NCBI RefSeq assembly: GCF_000176915.2
Contig: NC_014844.1
Span: forward strand, 3,472,001-3,536,000
Direction of reading: 5' to 3'
From: Pseudodesulfovibrio aespoeensis Aspo-2
GTDB taxonomy: Bacteria > Desulfobacterota > Desulfovibrionia > Desulfovibrionales > Desulfovibrionaceae
DNA: 64,000 nt
Within the stretch, counting starts at the first letter, position 1; each line of letters begins with the position of its first letter. Made by a program: the position numbers and the translations under genes. Of this stretch, positions 40,079 through 48,626 are shown piece after piece. The notes below the pieces were generated by a model. The model made no database searches and had not been told where the DNA came from. It saw only the letters and a program-made list of their open reading frames with translations.

Positions 40079-40926
40079 TGCCAATGCACCTGCCCACACA
40101 CATGGCCGAAGTCCTGGATATGCTGGCCGCCCGGCCTGATGCCCGGATCATGGCCGGAGGCACGGACCTGCTCGTGCGCCTGCGCGCCAGCGGTCAGATG
40201 CCCGAGACCCTCGTTTGCCTGGAACGGGTGGCGGAACTGCGACGCATCGAGGCGCTGGAGACCGTGTCAGGCCCGGCGGTGCGCATAGGCGCGGCCACCA
40301 CCATCACCGACCTGCTGCGCAGCGACACGGTGCGCGCGCGGCTCCCCCTGCTCCACCGCGCGACCACGCTCTTTGCCTCGCCGCTGGTGCGCAACTCGGC
40401 CACCCTGGGCGGCAACCTCTGCACTGCCTCGCCGGCGGCAGACACCCTGCCCGCCCTCTACGTCCTCAACGCCTCAGTGGAACTGCGCTCGCCGCGCGGA
40501 ACGCGCATCCTGCCCATCCCCCACTTCATCGCCGGACCGGGCCGCACGGCCCTGGAGCCGGGCGAACTGCTGACCGGGGTGATCGTGCCCATCTCCCGGA
40601 GTTTCAACGTCCAGCATTTCGAGAAGGTGGGACAGCGGCAAGCCCTGGCCATTGCCGTGGTCAGTCTGGCCGCGCTGGTGGCCCTGGAGAACGGGATCGT
40701 CAAGGAAGCCCGCTTTGCCTGGGGCAGCGTGGGACCGACCATCGTCAGAAGCCCGGAGGCGGAGGCCGTCCTCAGGGGCAAGCGACTGACTCTGACAGGG
40801 CTGCGCGCCGCGGCCCAGGCCGCCCGACAGGCCGTTTCCCCCATCAGCGATCTGCGCGCCTCAGCCGACTACCGGCGCGAGGTGGCTGGCAACCTGCTCC
40901 TGCGGCTGGCCACTCTGTCCGGCTGA
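40078..40926 (+). CDS. Molybdenum hydroxylase FAD subunit
   Basis: The 282-residue protein shows the FAD_binding_5 motifs DARIMAGGTDLLVRLRASGQ and LVRNSATLGGNLCTASPAAD, and a CO_deh_flav_C domain from ~175. It completes the enzyme that passes electrons from the Mo site through Fe-S clusters to NAD or another acceptor. The start codon overlaps the Fe-S subunit stop. Confidence 0.92.
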   Translation: MPMHLPTHMAEVLDMLAARPDARIMAGGTDLLVRLRASGQMPETLVCLERVAELRRIEALETVSGPAVRIGAATTITDLLRSDTVRARLPLLHRATTLFASPLVRNSATLGGNLCTASPAADTLPALYVLNASVELRSPRGTRILPIPHFIAGPGRTALEPGELLTGVIVPISRSFNVQHFEKVGQRQALAIAVVSLAALVALENGIVKEARFAWGSVGPTIVRSPEAEAVLRGKRLTLTGLRAAAQAARQAVSPISDLRASADYRREVAGNLLLRLATLSG

Positions 40927-40933
40927 CCCCGGC

Positions 40934-42298
40934 TCACTCAATCACCCGATCCGCCCTGGCGGCGATCTGCCCGTCCACGTAGGCGAGCAGACGGCGCAGC
41001 AGATACAGGCTGAGCAGTCCCGAGGCGATCAGGGACGCCGGGTGGCTCAGGTACACCCCCGTGCCGCCCAGGAAGTGGCCGAACACAAATGCCAGGGGAA
41101 TCCGAAGGGCCAGCAGCCGGATGAAGCCCAGAAAGAGCGAGTAGGCGGGCCGCTTGGCCCCCTGGGCCACCCCGAGAACCACGAAATCAATGGGCGCGAG
41201 CACGAACCCGACCAGGGCGGCCCGAAAGGCATAGGTGGCCAGCGCGGCCACCTCCGGCCCCGGATCAAAGAGGCTGAACACGGAGTTGCTGAACAGCGCC
41301 ATGAGCGCCGAGGCCGGGATCAGGACCAGATAGCAGGCGCGGATGCACAGCCGGGTGGCCTCGCGGATGCGCTGGCCGTTGCCCAGCCCCATGTTGTATC
41401 CCACAAAAGGGATCAGGGCGCAGGTCAGCCCGTAGATGGGCAGGATCAGCATCTGCTCCATGCGCGACGACAGAGTCCACGCGCCCACATAGGCGGGCCC
41501 GAAGGAAGCCAGCACATAGTTGAGCCCGGCTGCGGAAACCGGGATGATCAGCAGGGACAGGGCCACCGGAAAGCCCAGCTTGAGCATTTCGCCCCACGCC
41601 CCGACGCTTTCGCGCTCCAGGGCCAGGGTCGGGCTGTCCAGCCCACGCCGCCTCAATGCCGTGAACATGATGACCCCGGCCACGCCCCAGCCGATGAGCG
41701 TGGCCAGCGAAGCGCCGGAAATGCCCATCCCGAAGGTGAAGATGAAGAGGGGGTCGAGCACGATGTTGAGGACATTGCCCACGATCATGGCCTTCATGGG
41801 CGTCTTGGAGTCGCCGTGGCTGAGAAAGACGGACTCGCAGAGCATGGTGAAACCCATGACCGGAAAGGTCCACGCCAGCCAGAAGACATAGGCGTCCACC
41901 TGGGCCAGCACATCGCTGCCCACTCCGAACAGGTCAAAGACCGGCTGGTTGACCGCTGAAAACGCAAACAGGCAGAAAGGCAGCAGGACCGCCATGGCCA
42001 GCGGTAGCGCACCCCTGGCCACGGTGCGGGCCCCGCCCTGATCGCCCGCGCCGCGCGCATGGCTCATGAGCGCGGTGGCCCCCACGGCCAGCCCCTTGCA
42101 CAGGGAGAGGGCCACATAGAACAAGGGCACGGACAGAGACAGGGCCGCCAGCTCCACCGTGCCCAGCCGGGACACGAAGACCGCGTCCGCCAGGGCGTAG
42201 AGATTCTGGAAAAACATGGAGACCATGGCCGGGCCGCCAAGCCTGAGCAGGACCGAGAGAACCCGGCCCTCGCCCATGTTCACGGGCTGGGCGGTCAC
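40934..42298 (-). CDS. MATE-family multidrug/Na+ exporter
   Basis: The 454-residue protein has 12 membrane helices in two MatE repeats: GGPAMVSMFFQNLYALADAV and the paralogous segment KLGFPVALSLLIIPVSAAGL. It reads on the opposite strand, 7 bp beyond the FAD gene, so it is not part of that operon. The start is GTG 42298 with no clear ribosome site; ATG at 42277 is an alternative. Confidence 0.88.
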   Translation of the reverse strand: MTAQPVNMGEGRVLSVLLRLGGPAMVSMFFQNLYALADAVFVSRLGTVELAALSLSVPLFYVALSLCKGLAVGATALMSHARGAGDQGGARTVARGALPLAMAVLLPFCLFAFSAVNQPVFDLFGVGSDVLAQVDAYVFWLAWTFPVMGFTMLCESVFLSHGDSKTPMKAMIVGNVLNIVLDPLFIFTFGMGISGASLATLIGWGVAGVIMFTALRRRGLDSPTLALERESVGAWGEMLKLGFPVALSLLIIPVSAAGLNYVLASFGPAYVGAWTLSSRMEQMLILPIYGLTCALIPFVGYNMGLGNGQRIREATRLCIRACYLVLIPASALMALFSNSVFSLFDPGPEVAALATYAFRAALVGFVLAPIDFVVLGVAQGAKRPAYSLFLGFIRLLALRIPLAFVFGHFLGGTGVYLSHPASLIASGLLSLYLLRRLLAYVDGQIAARADRVIE

Positions 42299-42602
42299 AG
42301 GGCGACCTGCTGCACGGGCGCGATGCCGTGCGGACTGCGGTCACTTGATTGAACTGATGCGTGCATGTGTTGCCCCAGAGGTATGACTCTGGCTACACCA
42401 TGCCGGACCGACCCACAAGAGCCTACGATGAATCCCTTGCACCGCCATCGGCAGATCGATAGACGCCGTCTATGCAAAGCATGCAAACCCCTGAGGGAAA
42501 TCAATTTGTTATTCAGTCGTCGCTCCCCTATAGAATCAGAAGAATTTTCCCGTGCGTCGGGAGCCGCCCGGCGCGAACCGTCCAACACGAGCGAGGGGGA
42601 CC
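42299..42602. other. Intergenic region before yedE
   Basis: No protein gene is visible. It holds the 41-bp hairpin described separately, and its end carries the ribosome site (GAGGGGGACC) of yedE. Confidence 0.5.
42363..42403. promoter_or_regulatory. Conserved-looking hairpin in the yedE leader region
   Basis: GCATGTGT (42363-42370) pairs with ACACCATGC (42395-42403, one bulge), and inside it CCAGAG (42375-42380) pairs with CTCTGG (42387-42392) around GTATGA. It has no T-run, so it is not an ordinary terminator. A structured leader or operator is possible. Confidence 0.3.
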
Positions 42603-43685
42603 ATGAAGACATTCTTTTCCTCACGAGCGGGCATCATCGCCGTTGGCCTAGCCATCGGCATCCTCGCCCCGCTGCTGCAATACTGGGGCAATCCGGGTAA
42701 CATGGGCATCTGCGTGGCCTGCTTCGAGCGCGACATTACCGGCGCGCTCGGCATGCACCGGGCCGAGGTGGTCCAGTATCTGCGCCCGGAGATCATCGGC
42801 TTTGTCCTCGGCTCCCTGCTGGCGGCCCTGGTCTATCGCGACTTTCGGCCCAGGACCGGGTCCGCGCCCGTGGCCCGTTTCGTGCTCGGCGCCTTTGCCA
42901 TGATCGGCGCGCTGGTCTTCCTGGGCTGCCCGTGGCGGGCCATCCTGCGGCTGGCCGGCGGCGACCTGAGCGCGATCTTCGGCATCCTCGGACTCATCGC
43001 CGGCATCTTCATCGGCACCCTCTTCTTCCGCCAGGGCTATACCCTGGGCCGCGCCCAGAAGACGCACTTCTCGGTGGGGCTGCTGCTCCCCCTGTGCATG
43101 GCCGGGCTGCTGGCCCTCATGCTCGCCTCGCCCCAGGTGCAGGGCGAGCTGAAGAGCGGCGTGCTTTTCTACAGCATCAAAGGCCCCGGCGCCATGCACG
43201 CGCCCCTGTTCATCTCCCTGCTGGTGGGCCTGTTCGTGGGCTTCATCGCCCAGCGCAGCCGGTTCTGCACCATGGGCGCGTTCCGCGACGTGATCCTGTT
43301 CAAACAGACGCACCTGCTCCTGGGCGTCATCGCCCTCCTGGTGGCCGCCGCGGTGGTCAACGCGCTGCTCGGCCAGGTCAAGATCGGCTTTGAGGGCCAG
43401 CCCGTGGCCCACACCCAGCAGGTCTGGAACTTCGCGGGCATGCTCCTGGCCGGGTGGTGCTTTGCCCTGGCGGGCGGCTGTCCTGGTCGTCAGCTCTTCC
43501 TGGCGGGCGAGGGCGATGGCGACGCTGCGGTCTTCGTGTTCGGCATGATCGTGGGCGCAGCCTTTGCCCACAACTTCGGTCTGGCCAGCTCGCCCGCCGG
43601 AGTTGGTCCCCACGGCATCGCCGCCGTGTTCATCGGACTGGCCGTATGCCTCTACTTCGGCCTGACCATGCGCGCCAAAGCCTAA
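42603..43685 (+). CDS. yedE: YedE-type selenium/sulfur transporter
   Basis: The 360-residue protein has about ten helices and the full-length YedE Cys motifs: NMGICVACFERDITGALGMH near the N-terminus, LVFLGCPWRAILRLAGGDL, QRSRFCTMGAFRDVILFK and FALAGGCPGRQLFLAGEGD. This is the form named selenium metabolism membrane protein YedE. It starts an operon with a TusA-like protein and a DUF3343 fusion, 13 bp and more downstream. It likely brings in or passes a reduced Se or S species. Confidence 0.87.
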   Translation: MKTFFSSRAGIIAVGLAIGILAPLLQYWGNPGNMGICVACFERDITGALGMHRAEVVQYLRPEIIGFVLGSLLAALVYRDFRPRTGSAPVARFVLGAFAMIGALVFLGCPWRAILRLAGGDLSAIFGILGLIAGIFIGTLFFRQGYTLGRAQKTHFSVGLLLPLCMAGLLALMLASPQVQGELKSGVLFYSIKGPGAMHAPLFISLLVGLFVGFIAQRSRFCTMGAFRDVILFKQTHLLLGVIALLVAAAVVNALLGQVKIGFEGQPVAHTQQVWNFAGMLLAGWCFALAGGCPGRQLFLAGEGDGDAAVFVFGMIVGAAFAHNFGLASSPAGVGPHGIAAVFIGLAVCLYFGLTMRAKA

Positions 43686-43697
43686 GGAGATAGGATC

Positions 43698-43916
43698 ATG
43701 AGCAACACCATTGACGCACGCGGGCTGTCATGCCCCCAGCCGGTTCTGGACACCCTCAACAAGATCGCGGCCATGGGCCGAGGCAACCTCGAAATCCTGG
43801 TGGACACCGAAGCCTCCAAGGAGAACGTCTGCCGGGCCGTCCAGGCCAAGGCATGGACTCTTGACTCCGTGACCGAAGCCGGGGGAGAGTACACGATACG
43901 CATCAGCAAGGACTAG
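43698..43916 (+). CDS. yedF: TusA/YedF-like sulfurtransferase-type carrier
   Basis: The 72-residue protein MSNTIDARGLSCPQPVLDTL has the CPxP Cys that carries persulfide or perselenide in TusA proteins. Full-length YedF also has a C-terminal DsrE-like domain, absent here; a DUF3343 fusion follows 2 bp downstream instead. AAGGAGA precedes the ATG. Confidence 0.85.
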   Translation: MSNTIDARGLSCPQPVLDTLNKIAAMGRGNLEILVDTEASKENVCRAVQAKAWTLDSVTEAGGEYTIRISKD

Positions 43917-43918
43917 CC

Positions 43919-44470
43919 TTGGGACTTCTCGCCTTTCTCCGCCAAAAGACCTCCGGCCCGACCACCCTACGGGCGGACCGGGGGCTTTTGCTGTTCGAGA
44001 ACACCAGTGAGGTCATCCGGGCCGAGAAGACCCTGCGGGAAGCCGGGTTCGAGGTGGCGGTCAAGGGGCCGCCGCCAGAGGTGCGCACCGGCTGCGATCT
44101 GGCCGTGGAATACCCGCTCATGGAGGGGCTGAACATCCTGCGTCACCTTGAGAAGGCCGGGGTCGCGCCCCTGGACGCCATCCCGGTGACCGGGCCGCTG
44201 CTGACTCCGGTGGACCTCTTCCAGGTCAAGGATTTCGGCGACCACCTCATGGTCCGGGCCGCCAACATGAAGCTGACCGTGGACAAGCGCACCGGGATCA
44301 TCGTCAATGTCTCGGGCGGCGGCTGCCCGGACGTGCCCTATCTGGCCGCGCGGCTCATCGGGCTGCGGCTCGACCAGGCCCCGTCCCCGCGCGAAATGGG
44401 CCATACCCTGTGTGGCTACGCGCTGGGGCTGGCCTTTGAGGAGATGCAGCGGCTATGCTCGCCGTCGTAG
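43919..44470 (+). CDS. DUF3343 N-terminal domain fused to an unknown C-terminal domain
   Basis: The start is TTG 43919, supported by AAGGA 7 bp before and the tight junction to yedF. The product has 183 residues. Residues ~20-70 fit DUF3343 (LLLFENTSEVIRAEKTLREA, PPPEVRTGCDLAVEY), proposed as a Se/S carrier family. Residues ~85-180 form a second domain I do not recognise (LLTPVDLFQVKDFGDHLMV, VSGGGCPDVPYLAARLIGL, MGHTLCGYALGLAFEEM), with Cys in GGGCPD and in HTLCGY. The role is probably delivery of Se or S in this operon. Confidence 0.68.
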   Translation: MGLLAFLRQKTSGPTTLRADRGLLLFENTSEVIRAEKTLREAGFEVAVKGPPPEVRTGCDLAVEYPLMEGLNILRHLEKAGVAPLDAIPVTGPLLTPVDLFQVKDFGDHLMVRAANMKLTVDKRTGIIVNVSGGGCPDVPYLAARLIGLRLDQAPSPREMGHTLCGYALGLAFEEMQRLCSPS

Positions 44471-45318
44471 GCACCATCCCGGACCCGGCCCTGCCGGTGA
44501 TCCAGGGCGAGGCGATCCTTGAGAACAACGCGCTGACCGTGTCCGGCCAGCGCATCGCCACGGACCGGGGCACCCCGGCCCTGCTGGCCTCGGCCTGCGC
44601 GGCCTGCGCCACGCTGGGCCTGCCCGCGCCCCACGCCTTTCTGGTGGGCGACGAGGGGCTGGGCCACGGCAGCCGCGCCCTGTACGCCCATCTGGCAGAC
44701 ACCCTGCCCGGCCTGACCATCGCCACCCTGGTCTTCCACTACCTGATGCCCGACGTGATGTGGCACGACAAGGTCCTCTTTGCCGTGGAGGCCATGGCGG
44801 TCCGGCCACGGCTCATCGCAGACGCGGGCTTCATGTACGCGGCCAAGATGAGCGGACAGGCCCCGGCCTATGACCTGTTCACCCCGGACGCCGGGGAGCT
44901 GGCCTTCCTGGCCGACGAGGCCGCACCGCACCCTTTTTATACGCGGGGCTTCATTCTGCACGAGGACAACAACGTGCCTGACCTCATCCGCCGGGCCTAC
45001 GAGGCGGGCAACGCGGCCCGCTGCCTGCTGGTCAAGGGGAGCGTGGACCACGTGGCCGACGCAGACGGCGTGCTGCAAACCGTGGACAGCCCGTGCGAGG
45101 AAACCCTGGAGGCCATGGGCGGCACGGGCGACACGGTGGCGGGCATTGCCGCCGCCCTGGTCCAGGCCGGGCATCCCGTGGCCAGGGCCGCGCTCCTGGC
45201 GGCCAGGACCAACAGGCTGGCCGGGCAATTGGCCCGTCCCAACCCCGGCTCGCGCATCGCCGAGATCATCGTTCACATCCCCCGCGCCCTGACCCAGACC
45301 CTGGCCATGGACCAATGA
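44455..45318 (+). CDS. NAD(P)H-hydrate dehydratase-like / ribokinase-fold protein
   Basis: The 287-residue protein overlaps the DUF3343 gene by 16 nt. It has the YjeF C-terminal/ribokinase-like pattern: PRLIADAGFMYAAKMSGQAP, DLFTPDAGELAFLADEAAPH and AMGGTGDTVAGIAAALVQAG, the GxGD anion hole with the catalytic Asp. The canonical N-terminal part of the dehydratase differs, and its association with yedE/yedF homologues suggests a specialised role, perhaps selenium metabolism. I would not assign NAD(P)HX repair with confidence. Confidence 0.65.
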   Translation: MLAVVGTIPDPALPVIQGEAILENNALTVSGQRIATDRGTPALLASACAACATLGLPAPHAFLVGDEGLGHGSRALYAHLADTLPGLTIATLVFHYLMPDVMWHDKVLFAVEAMAVRPRLIADAGFMYAAKMSGQAPAYDLFTPDAGELAFLADEAAPHPFYTRGFILHEDNNVPDLIRRAYEAGNAARCLLVKGSVDHVADADGVLQTVDSPCEETLEAMGGTGDTVAGIAAALVQAGHPVARAALLAARTNRLAGQLARPNPGSRIAEIIVHIPRALTQTLAMDQ

Positions 45319-45329
45319 GAGGAACGGCC

Positions 45330-45557
45330 ATGAACGCGTCCGGCATCACCGGAGCCATGACCCTGCTGGACGTGGTCCACGCCCACCCGGCCACCGAGCC
45401 GGTCTTCCGCTCCCGCGACGGGCAGGCCGGGGTCTGCCTGCTCTGCGCGGCCCTGTTCGAGACCCTCGAAAGCGTGGCCGCCACCTACGGCCTGGACCTC
45501 GACGCCCTGCTGGCAGACCTGAACCGGGCCGCTGCCCTGCCCGCTGCCGACCATTGA
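45330..45557 (+). CDS. DUF1858 redox-disulfide protein
   Basis: The 75-residue protein MNASGITGAMTLLDVVHAHP has the DUF1858 pattern, with the CxxC pair in VCLLCAALFETLESVAATYG and a final helix LDLDALLADLNRAA. I chose ATG 45330 because AGAGGAA lies five bases before; ATG 45315, overlapping the previous stop, is also in frame. Such proteins occur with hybrid-cluster or redox genes; here it ends the selenium-like operon. Confidence 0.75.
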   Translation: MNASGITGAMTLLDVVHAHPATEPVFRSRDGQAGVCLLCAALFETLESVAATYGLDLDALLADLNRAAALPAADH

Positions 45558-45586
45558 TCCCGCCGCGCCACCGCGCCTGACAAAAG

Positions 45587-45627
45587 AAGATCGGGACACC
45601 GGCATCATGCCGGAATCCCGATCTTTT
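45587..45627. terminator. Bidirectional terminator between the yedE operon and nrfA
   Basis: AAGATCGGGA (45587-45596) pairs with TCCCGATCTT (45616-45625). Inside, CCGGCAT and ATGCCGG extend the hairpin. T-runs flank it on both strands. Confidence 0.88.
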
Positions 45628-45661
45628 CAATAAACGATCAGTTATCGTCAGCCAGGGAACA

Positions 45662-47224
45662 TCAGCTCCCGGCGGCAGGCGGGACGAGCCGCGTGTTGGA
45701 ATCCCAGATCATCTCTTTTTCCGGCAGCAGCGGGATATACTTGAACCACGTGTGGCTGGCCATGTGCTCCGGGCTCTGTTGCAGCTTGCGGCTGTGCTCC
45801 AGGATCGGGGGCACCAGCTCCTTGATGTCGCCGGACAGGGCCTCGGCAGTGGTGAAGGCAGCGGCCTGGATGGCGATATCCACCGCCTTCTGGCTGTACT
45901 GCTGCGACTTGGCCAGGGTGTCGAGCGCCTTGGTCGGGTTGTGGAAGCCCACGCTGTTCTCGGCAGAGATCAGATCCCAGAAGAACTGGCCCTTGCGGCA
46001 CATCTCGCGGGCGGCGATCATCAGCTGGTCGTAATCGGCGGGCTTGTCGCCCTCGAACTCGGCGGCCATGCGGATGGCCTCGTGCGCCTTGACCGAGATT
46101 TCCTGGGCCGTGAGCAGCTGCTCCCAGACCTTGTGCTGGGTGTAGAGCACGCGCTCGCGCAGGTATTCCGGCGACTTGTCCGTGTGGCACTGGCGGCACG
46201 CCTTCATGTCCTGGTCCTTGAGGGGCGAGGTCCAGTGGTGGTTGGATATCTTCTTCTTGCCGTCCAGACGGGCATAGCTCATGTGGCAGTCGGCGCAACT
46301 CACGCCAGCCGCGCCGTGCACGCCGTTGAACCAGGTCTCGTACTCGGGATGCTGCGCCTTGAGCATGGGCGTCTTGGACACGGGATGGACCCAGTCCACG
46401 AAATTGCCCTCAAAGCCGGGAATCTCGCCGTTGCCGTGGGACTTGTAGTAGGTGTACATCTCTTCCGGGTCCTTGCCCTCGGCCCACGGGAACACGGGCT
46501 TCTTGGCCGGACCCATGCCCACGTCGGTGAAGTAGTACTCCACGTGGCACTGACCGCAGACCAGGGCGCGCTTGTCGTTGCGCGGCAGATCCTTGAACTC
46601 CTTGCCCTCAGCCTTGAGCTGGTCCTGGAGGGGTTCGGAATAGAGGCGCAGCTCCATGTTGGTCGGGTCATGGCAGTTGGCGCAGCCGATGGTGTCCTCG
46701 TCCAGGTCGAACTTCTCGCGGAACTCGTTGAAATCCTTGGCCCAGAAGTCGTCGCCGTACTCCTTGACCATGTCCATCATCCTGGGGGTCTTGCAGTTCC
46801 AGCAGGTGGCTGGCAGCCCGGCCTTCTCGTTGTAGCGGTCGAGCCGGTCGATGTGCAGGATGTCCTTCATGGCATAGGTGTGGCCGCGCGCGGCGCGGTA
46901 CTCGTAGCTGAAGGGATAGCCGAGCCAGAGGTTCTTCAGGTACGGCTGGGCGTGCTTGTACCCTTCGGGCAGCGGGTTGACGTTGTCGTTCTTGCTGTAG
47001 GCCACGGACCCGCCGTACTCGGTCATGATCTCGGACTCGTTGTTCCGAAGATACGTCTCGTAGTGCAGCGGGAATTCCGGCTTGAACTTGGAGTTCGACC
47101 GCTCGTCCACCGAGAGTTTGGTCTTGAACACCGGAGTCTCGGGTTCGGACACCTCGGAACAGGCAGCCAGAGCCAGCGCGCACAGGGCGGCCAGCAGGGC
47201 GAAAAGGGGTATGACTCTACGCAT
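45662..47224 (-). CDS. nrfA: Cytochrome c nitrite reductase catalytic subunit (NrfA), pentahaem
   Basis: The 520-residue protein has a lipoprotein signal (LALAAC, Cys ~22) and five haem motifs: CWNCK (Lys-ligated active-site haem), CANCH, CGQCH, CADCH and CRQCH. GQCHVEYYF, QHPEYETWFNGVHG and CADCHMSYARLDGKKKISNH show the catalytic surroundings. It reduces nitrite to ammonia in the periplasm with NrfH as quinol-linked electron donor. It overlaps nrfH by 8 nt. The lipoprotein-like start would anchor it to the membrane together with NrfH, as in other sulfate reducers. Confidence 0.96.
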   Translation of the reverse strand: MRRVIPLFALLAALCALALAACSEVSEPETPVFKTKLSVDERSNSKFKPEFPLHYETYLRNNESEIMTEYGGSVAYSKNDNVNPLPEGYKHAQPYLKNLWLGYPFSYEYRAARGHTYAMKDILHIDRLDRYNEKAGLPATCWNCKTPRMMDMVKEYGDDFWAKDFNEFREKFDLDEDTIGCANCHDPTNMELRLYSEPLQDQLKAEGKEFKDLPRNDKRALVCGQCHVEYYFTDVGMGPAKKPVFPWAEGKDPEEMYTYYKSHGNGEIPGFEGNFVDWVHPVSKTPMLKAQHPEYETWFNGVHGAAGVSCADCHMSYARLDGKKKISNHHWTSPLKDQDMKACRQCHTDKSPEYLRERVLYTQHKVWEQLLTAQEISVKAHEAIRMAAEFEGDKPADYDQLMIAAREMCRKGQFFWDLISAENSVGFHNPTKALDTLAKSQQYSQKAVDIAIQAAAFTTAEALSGDIKELVPPILEHSRKLQQSPEHMASHTWFKYIPLLPEKEMIWDSNTRLVPPAAGS

Positions 47225-47693
47225 CGGCGGCGCTCCTTTCGGCTACGGGGATTTTCGGCATGTGGGGCACATGGCGGTGGCAGTCGGTGCAATACTGTTT
47301 GCTCTGCATGACCACCGTGGAGGTAGTTTCGGCATGACAACGCAGACAGTTGGCCTGGGTCACCTCTTTGGTCTCGCCGCCTGGATGGATGAGATCGGGA
47401 ATGGTGCTGGTGGCGGTCACGTAGATGTCCCGCATGCCCTCCTTGGACTTGAACGGAATCTTGACCACGAGGTTGTACGGGGCGTGGCACTCGTTGCAGG
47501 CCAGTTTGGCGTGGACCGATTTCTTGTGCGTCAGCGCGGCCTCGGCCATGGAGTGGCAGCTGCCGCAGAACACGGCCTGATCCGTGGTATGCATGGCCAG
47601 GGCCACGCCCACGGTGAGCACGATGCCGCCGATGGCTGGCAGCAGGACGTAGAGCCACCTTCGACCGCCAGGGTCGTCTTTCTTGAAAATCAT
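47217..47693 (-). CDS. nrfH: Cytochrome c nitrite reductase small subunit (NrfH), tetrahaem
   Basis: The 158-residue protein has one N-terminal membrane helix (WLYVLLPAIGGIVLTVGVAL) and four CxxCH motifs (CGSCH, CNECH, CLRCH, CTDCH) of the NapC/NirT family. It carries electrons from menaquinol to NrfA. GGGAGG precedes the ATG at 47693. A long region (47694-47987) divides it from the divergent TetR gene. Confidence 0.96.
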   Translation of the reverse strand: MIFKKDDPGGRRWLYVLLPAIGGIVLTVGVALAMHTTDQAVFCGSCHSMAEAALTHKKSVHAKLACNECHAPYNLVVKIPFKSKEGMRDIYVTATSTIPDLIHPGGETKEVTQANCLRCHAETTSTVVMQSKQYCTDCHRHVPHMPKIPVAERSAADA

Positions 47694-47987
47694 CCTCCCT
47701 CCCCTCCTTTTCGAACATGGAACAATGCTGTACCTTGAGACCTCGGAATCAAACCTCATTCTGGTGACCCCAGGAGCAGCGGGCTGCGCCCGGCGTTGCA
47801 GATAATTTTGTAGACCATTACCATCAAATCGGTGTCTTGGGAAATTTGTTCGAAAAAAATAACACCCTTGCGACAGCGCATTGCGAACTCCAGACCGCCG
47901 AAGGTGCCGCCGGGCTCCCGAATCCTTTCCAATCCTGTATGACAAAAACAAAGTGAGCAGGCAATCACTTTTTTTGGGGAAACACGC

Positions 47988-48626
47988 ATGAAGACCATGC
48001 CCCGATACCTGCCCGCGGATGACCGGCGGGCCATGACCGTCCGGACCGTGCTGGAGCTGGCCGCCACCACCAATCCGGCGGACATTACCACTGCGGCCAT
48101 TGCCGCGCGCATGGGGCTGGCCCAGAGCGCGCTGTTCCGCCATTTTGCGTCCAAGGACGCCATCTGGCAGGCGACCATGGACTGGGTGACCGGGCAGATC
48201 CTGGAACGGGTGCGACGCGCCGCCGACCAGGCGGCCACGCCCCTGGCCGCGCTGGAGGCAGCATTCACGGCCCATTTGGAATTCGCCATGGAATACCCCG
48301 GCGTGCCGCGTCTGGTCTTCAGCGAGTTGCAGCGCACCGGGCGCACCCAGGCCATGGAGACGGTCCAGGCCATGCTGGCCGACTACCGGAAGATGCTTGA
48401 AAAGGTGATTGAACAGGGCAAGGCCCAGGGGGAAGTGGCGTCCGAGGTGGCCGCGCCCTCGGCAGCGGCCATGTTCATCGGCACCATCCAGGGGCTGATC
48501 ATGCAGGCCATGCTCACAAATGACATGCCCCGCCTGGGCCAGGCCGCGCCCGCAGCCTTTGCCCTCTTCCGCCGCGCCCTTGAGGCCGGAAATTCTTCGG
48601 GGTCGAGCCCGCTTCCCGCCGACTAG
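47988..48626 (+). CDS. TetR-family transcriptional regulator
   Basis: The 212-residue protein has the TetR HTH at ~25-70 (LELAATTNPADITTAAIAARMGLAQSALFRHFASKDAIW, cited by position) and an all-helical ligand domain (~80-200). It is divergent from nrfHA and convergent with the unrecognised 1033-residue gene, with which its stop overlaps (CTAG). It may control nrf, but TetR regulators near efflux systems are also common; an RND pump lies about 3 kb away. Confidence 0.85.
   Translation: MKTMPRYLPADDRRAMTVRTVLELAATTNPADITTAAIAARMGLAQSALFRHFASKDAIWQATMDWVTGQILERVRRAADQAATPLAALEAAFTAHLEFAMEYPGVPRLVFSELQRTGRTQAMETVQAMLADYRKMLEKVIEQGKAQGEVASEVAAPSAAAMFIGTIQGLIMQAMLTNDMPRLGQAAPAAFALFRRALEAGNSSGSSPLPAD

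Noticed and set aside
47868-47887. TetR operator from the two TTGCGA words between tetR and nrfH
   Set aside because: The words are direct, not inverted, repeats and no palindrome of TetR type is visible, so I do not claim an operator.
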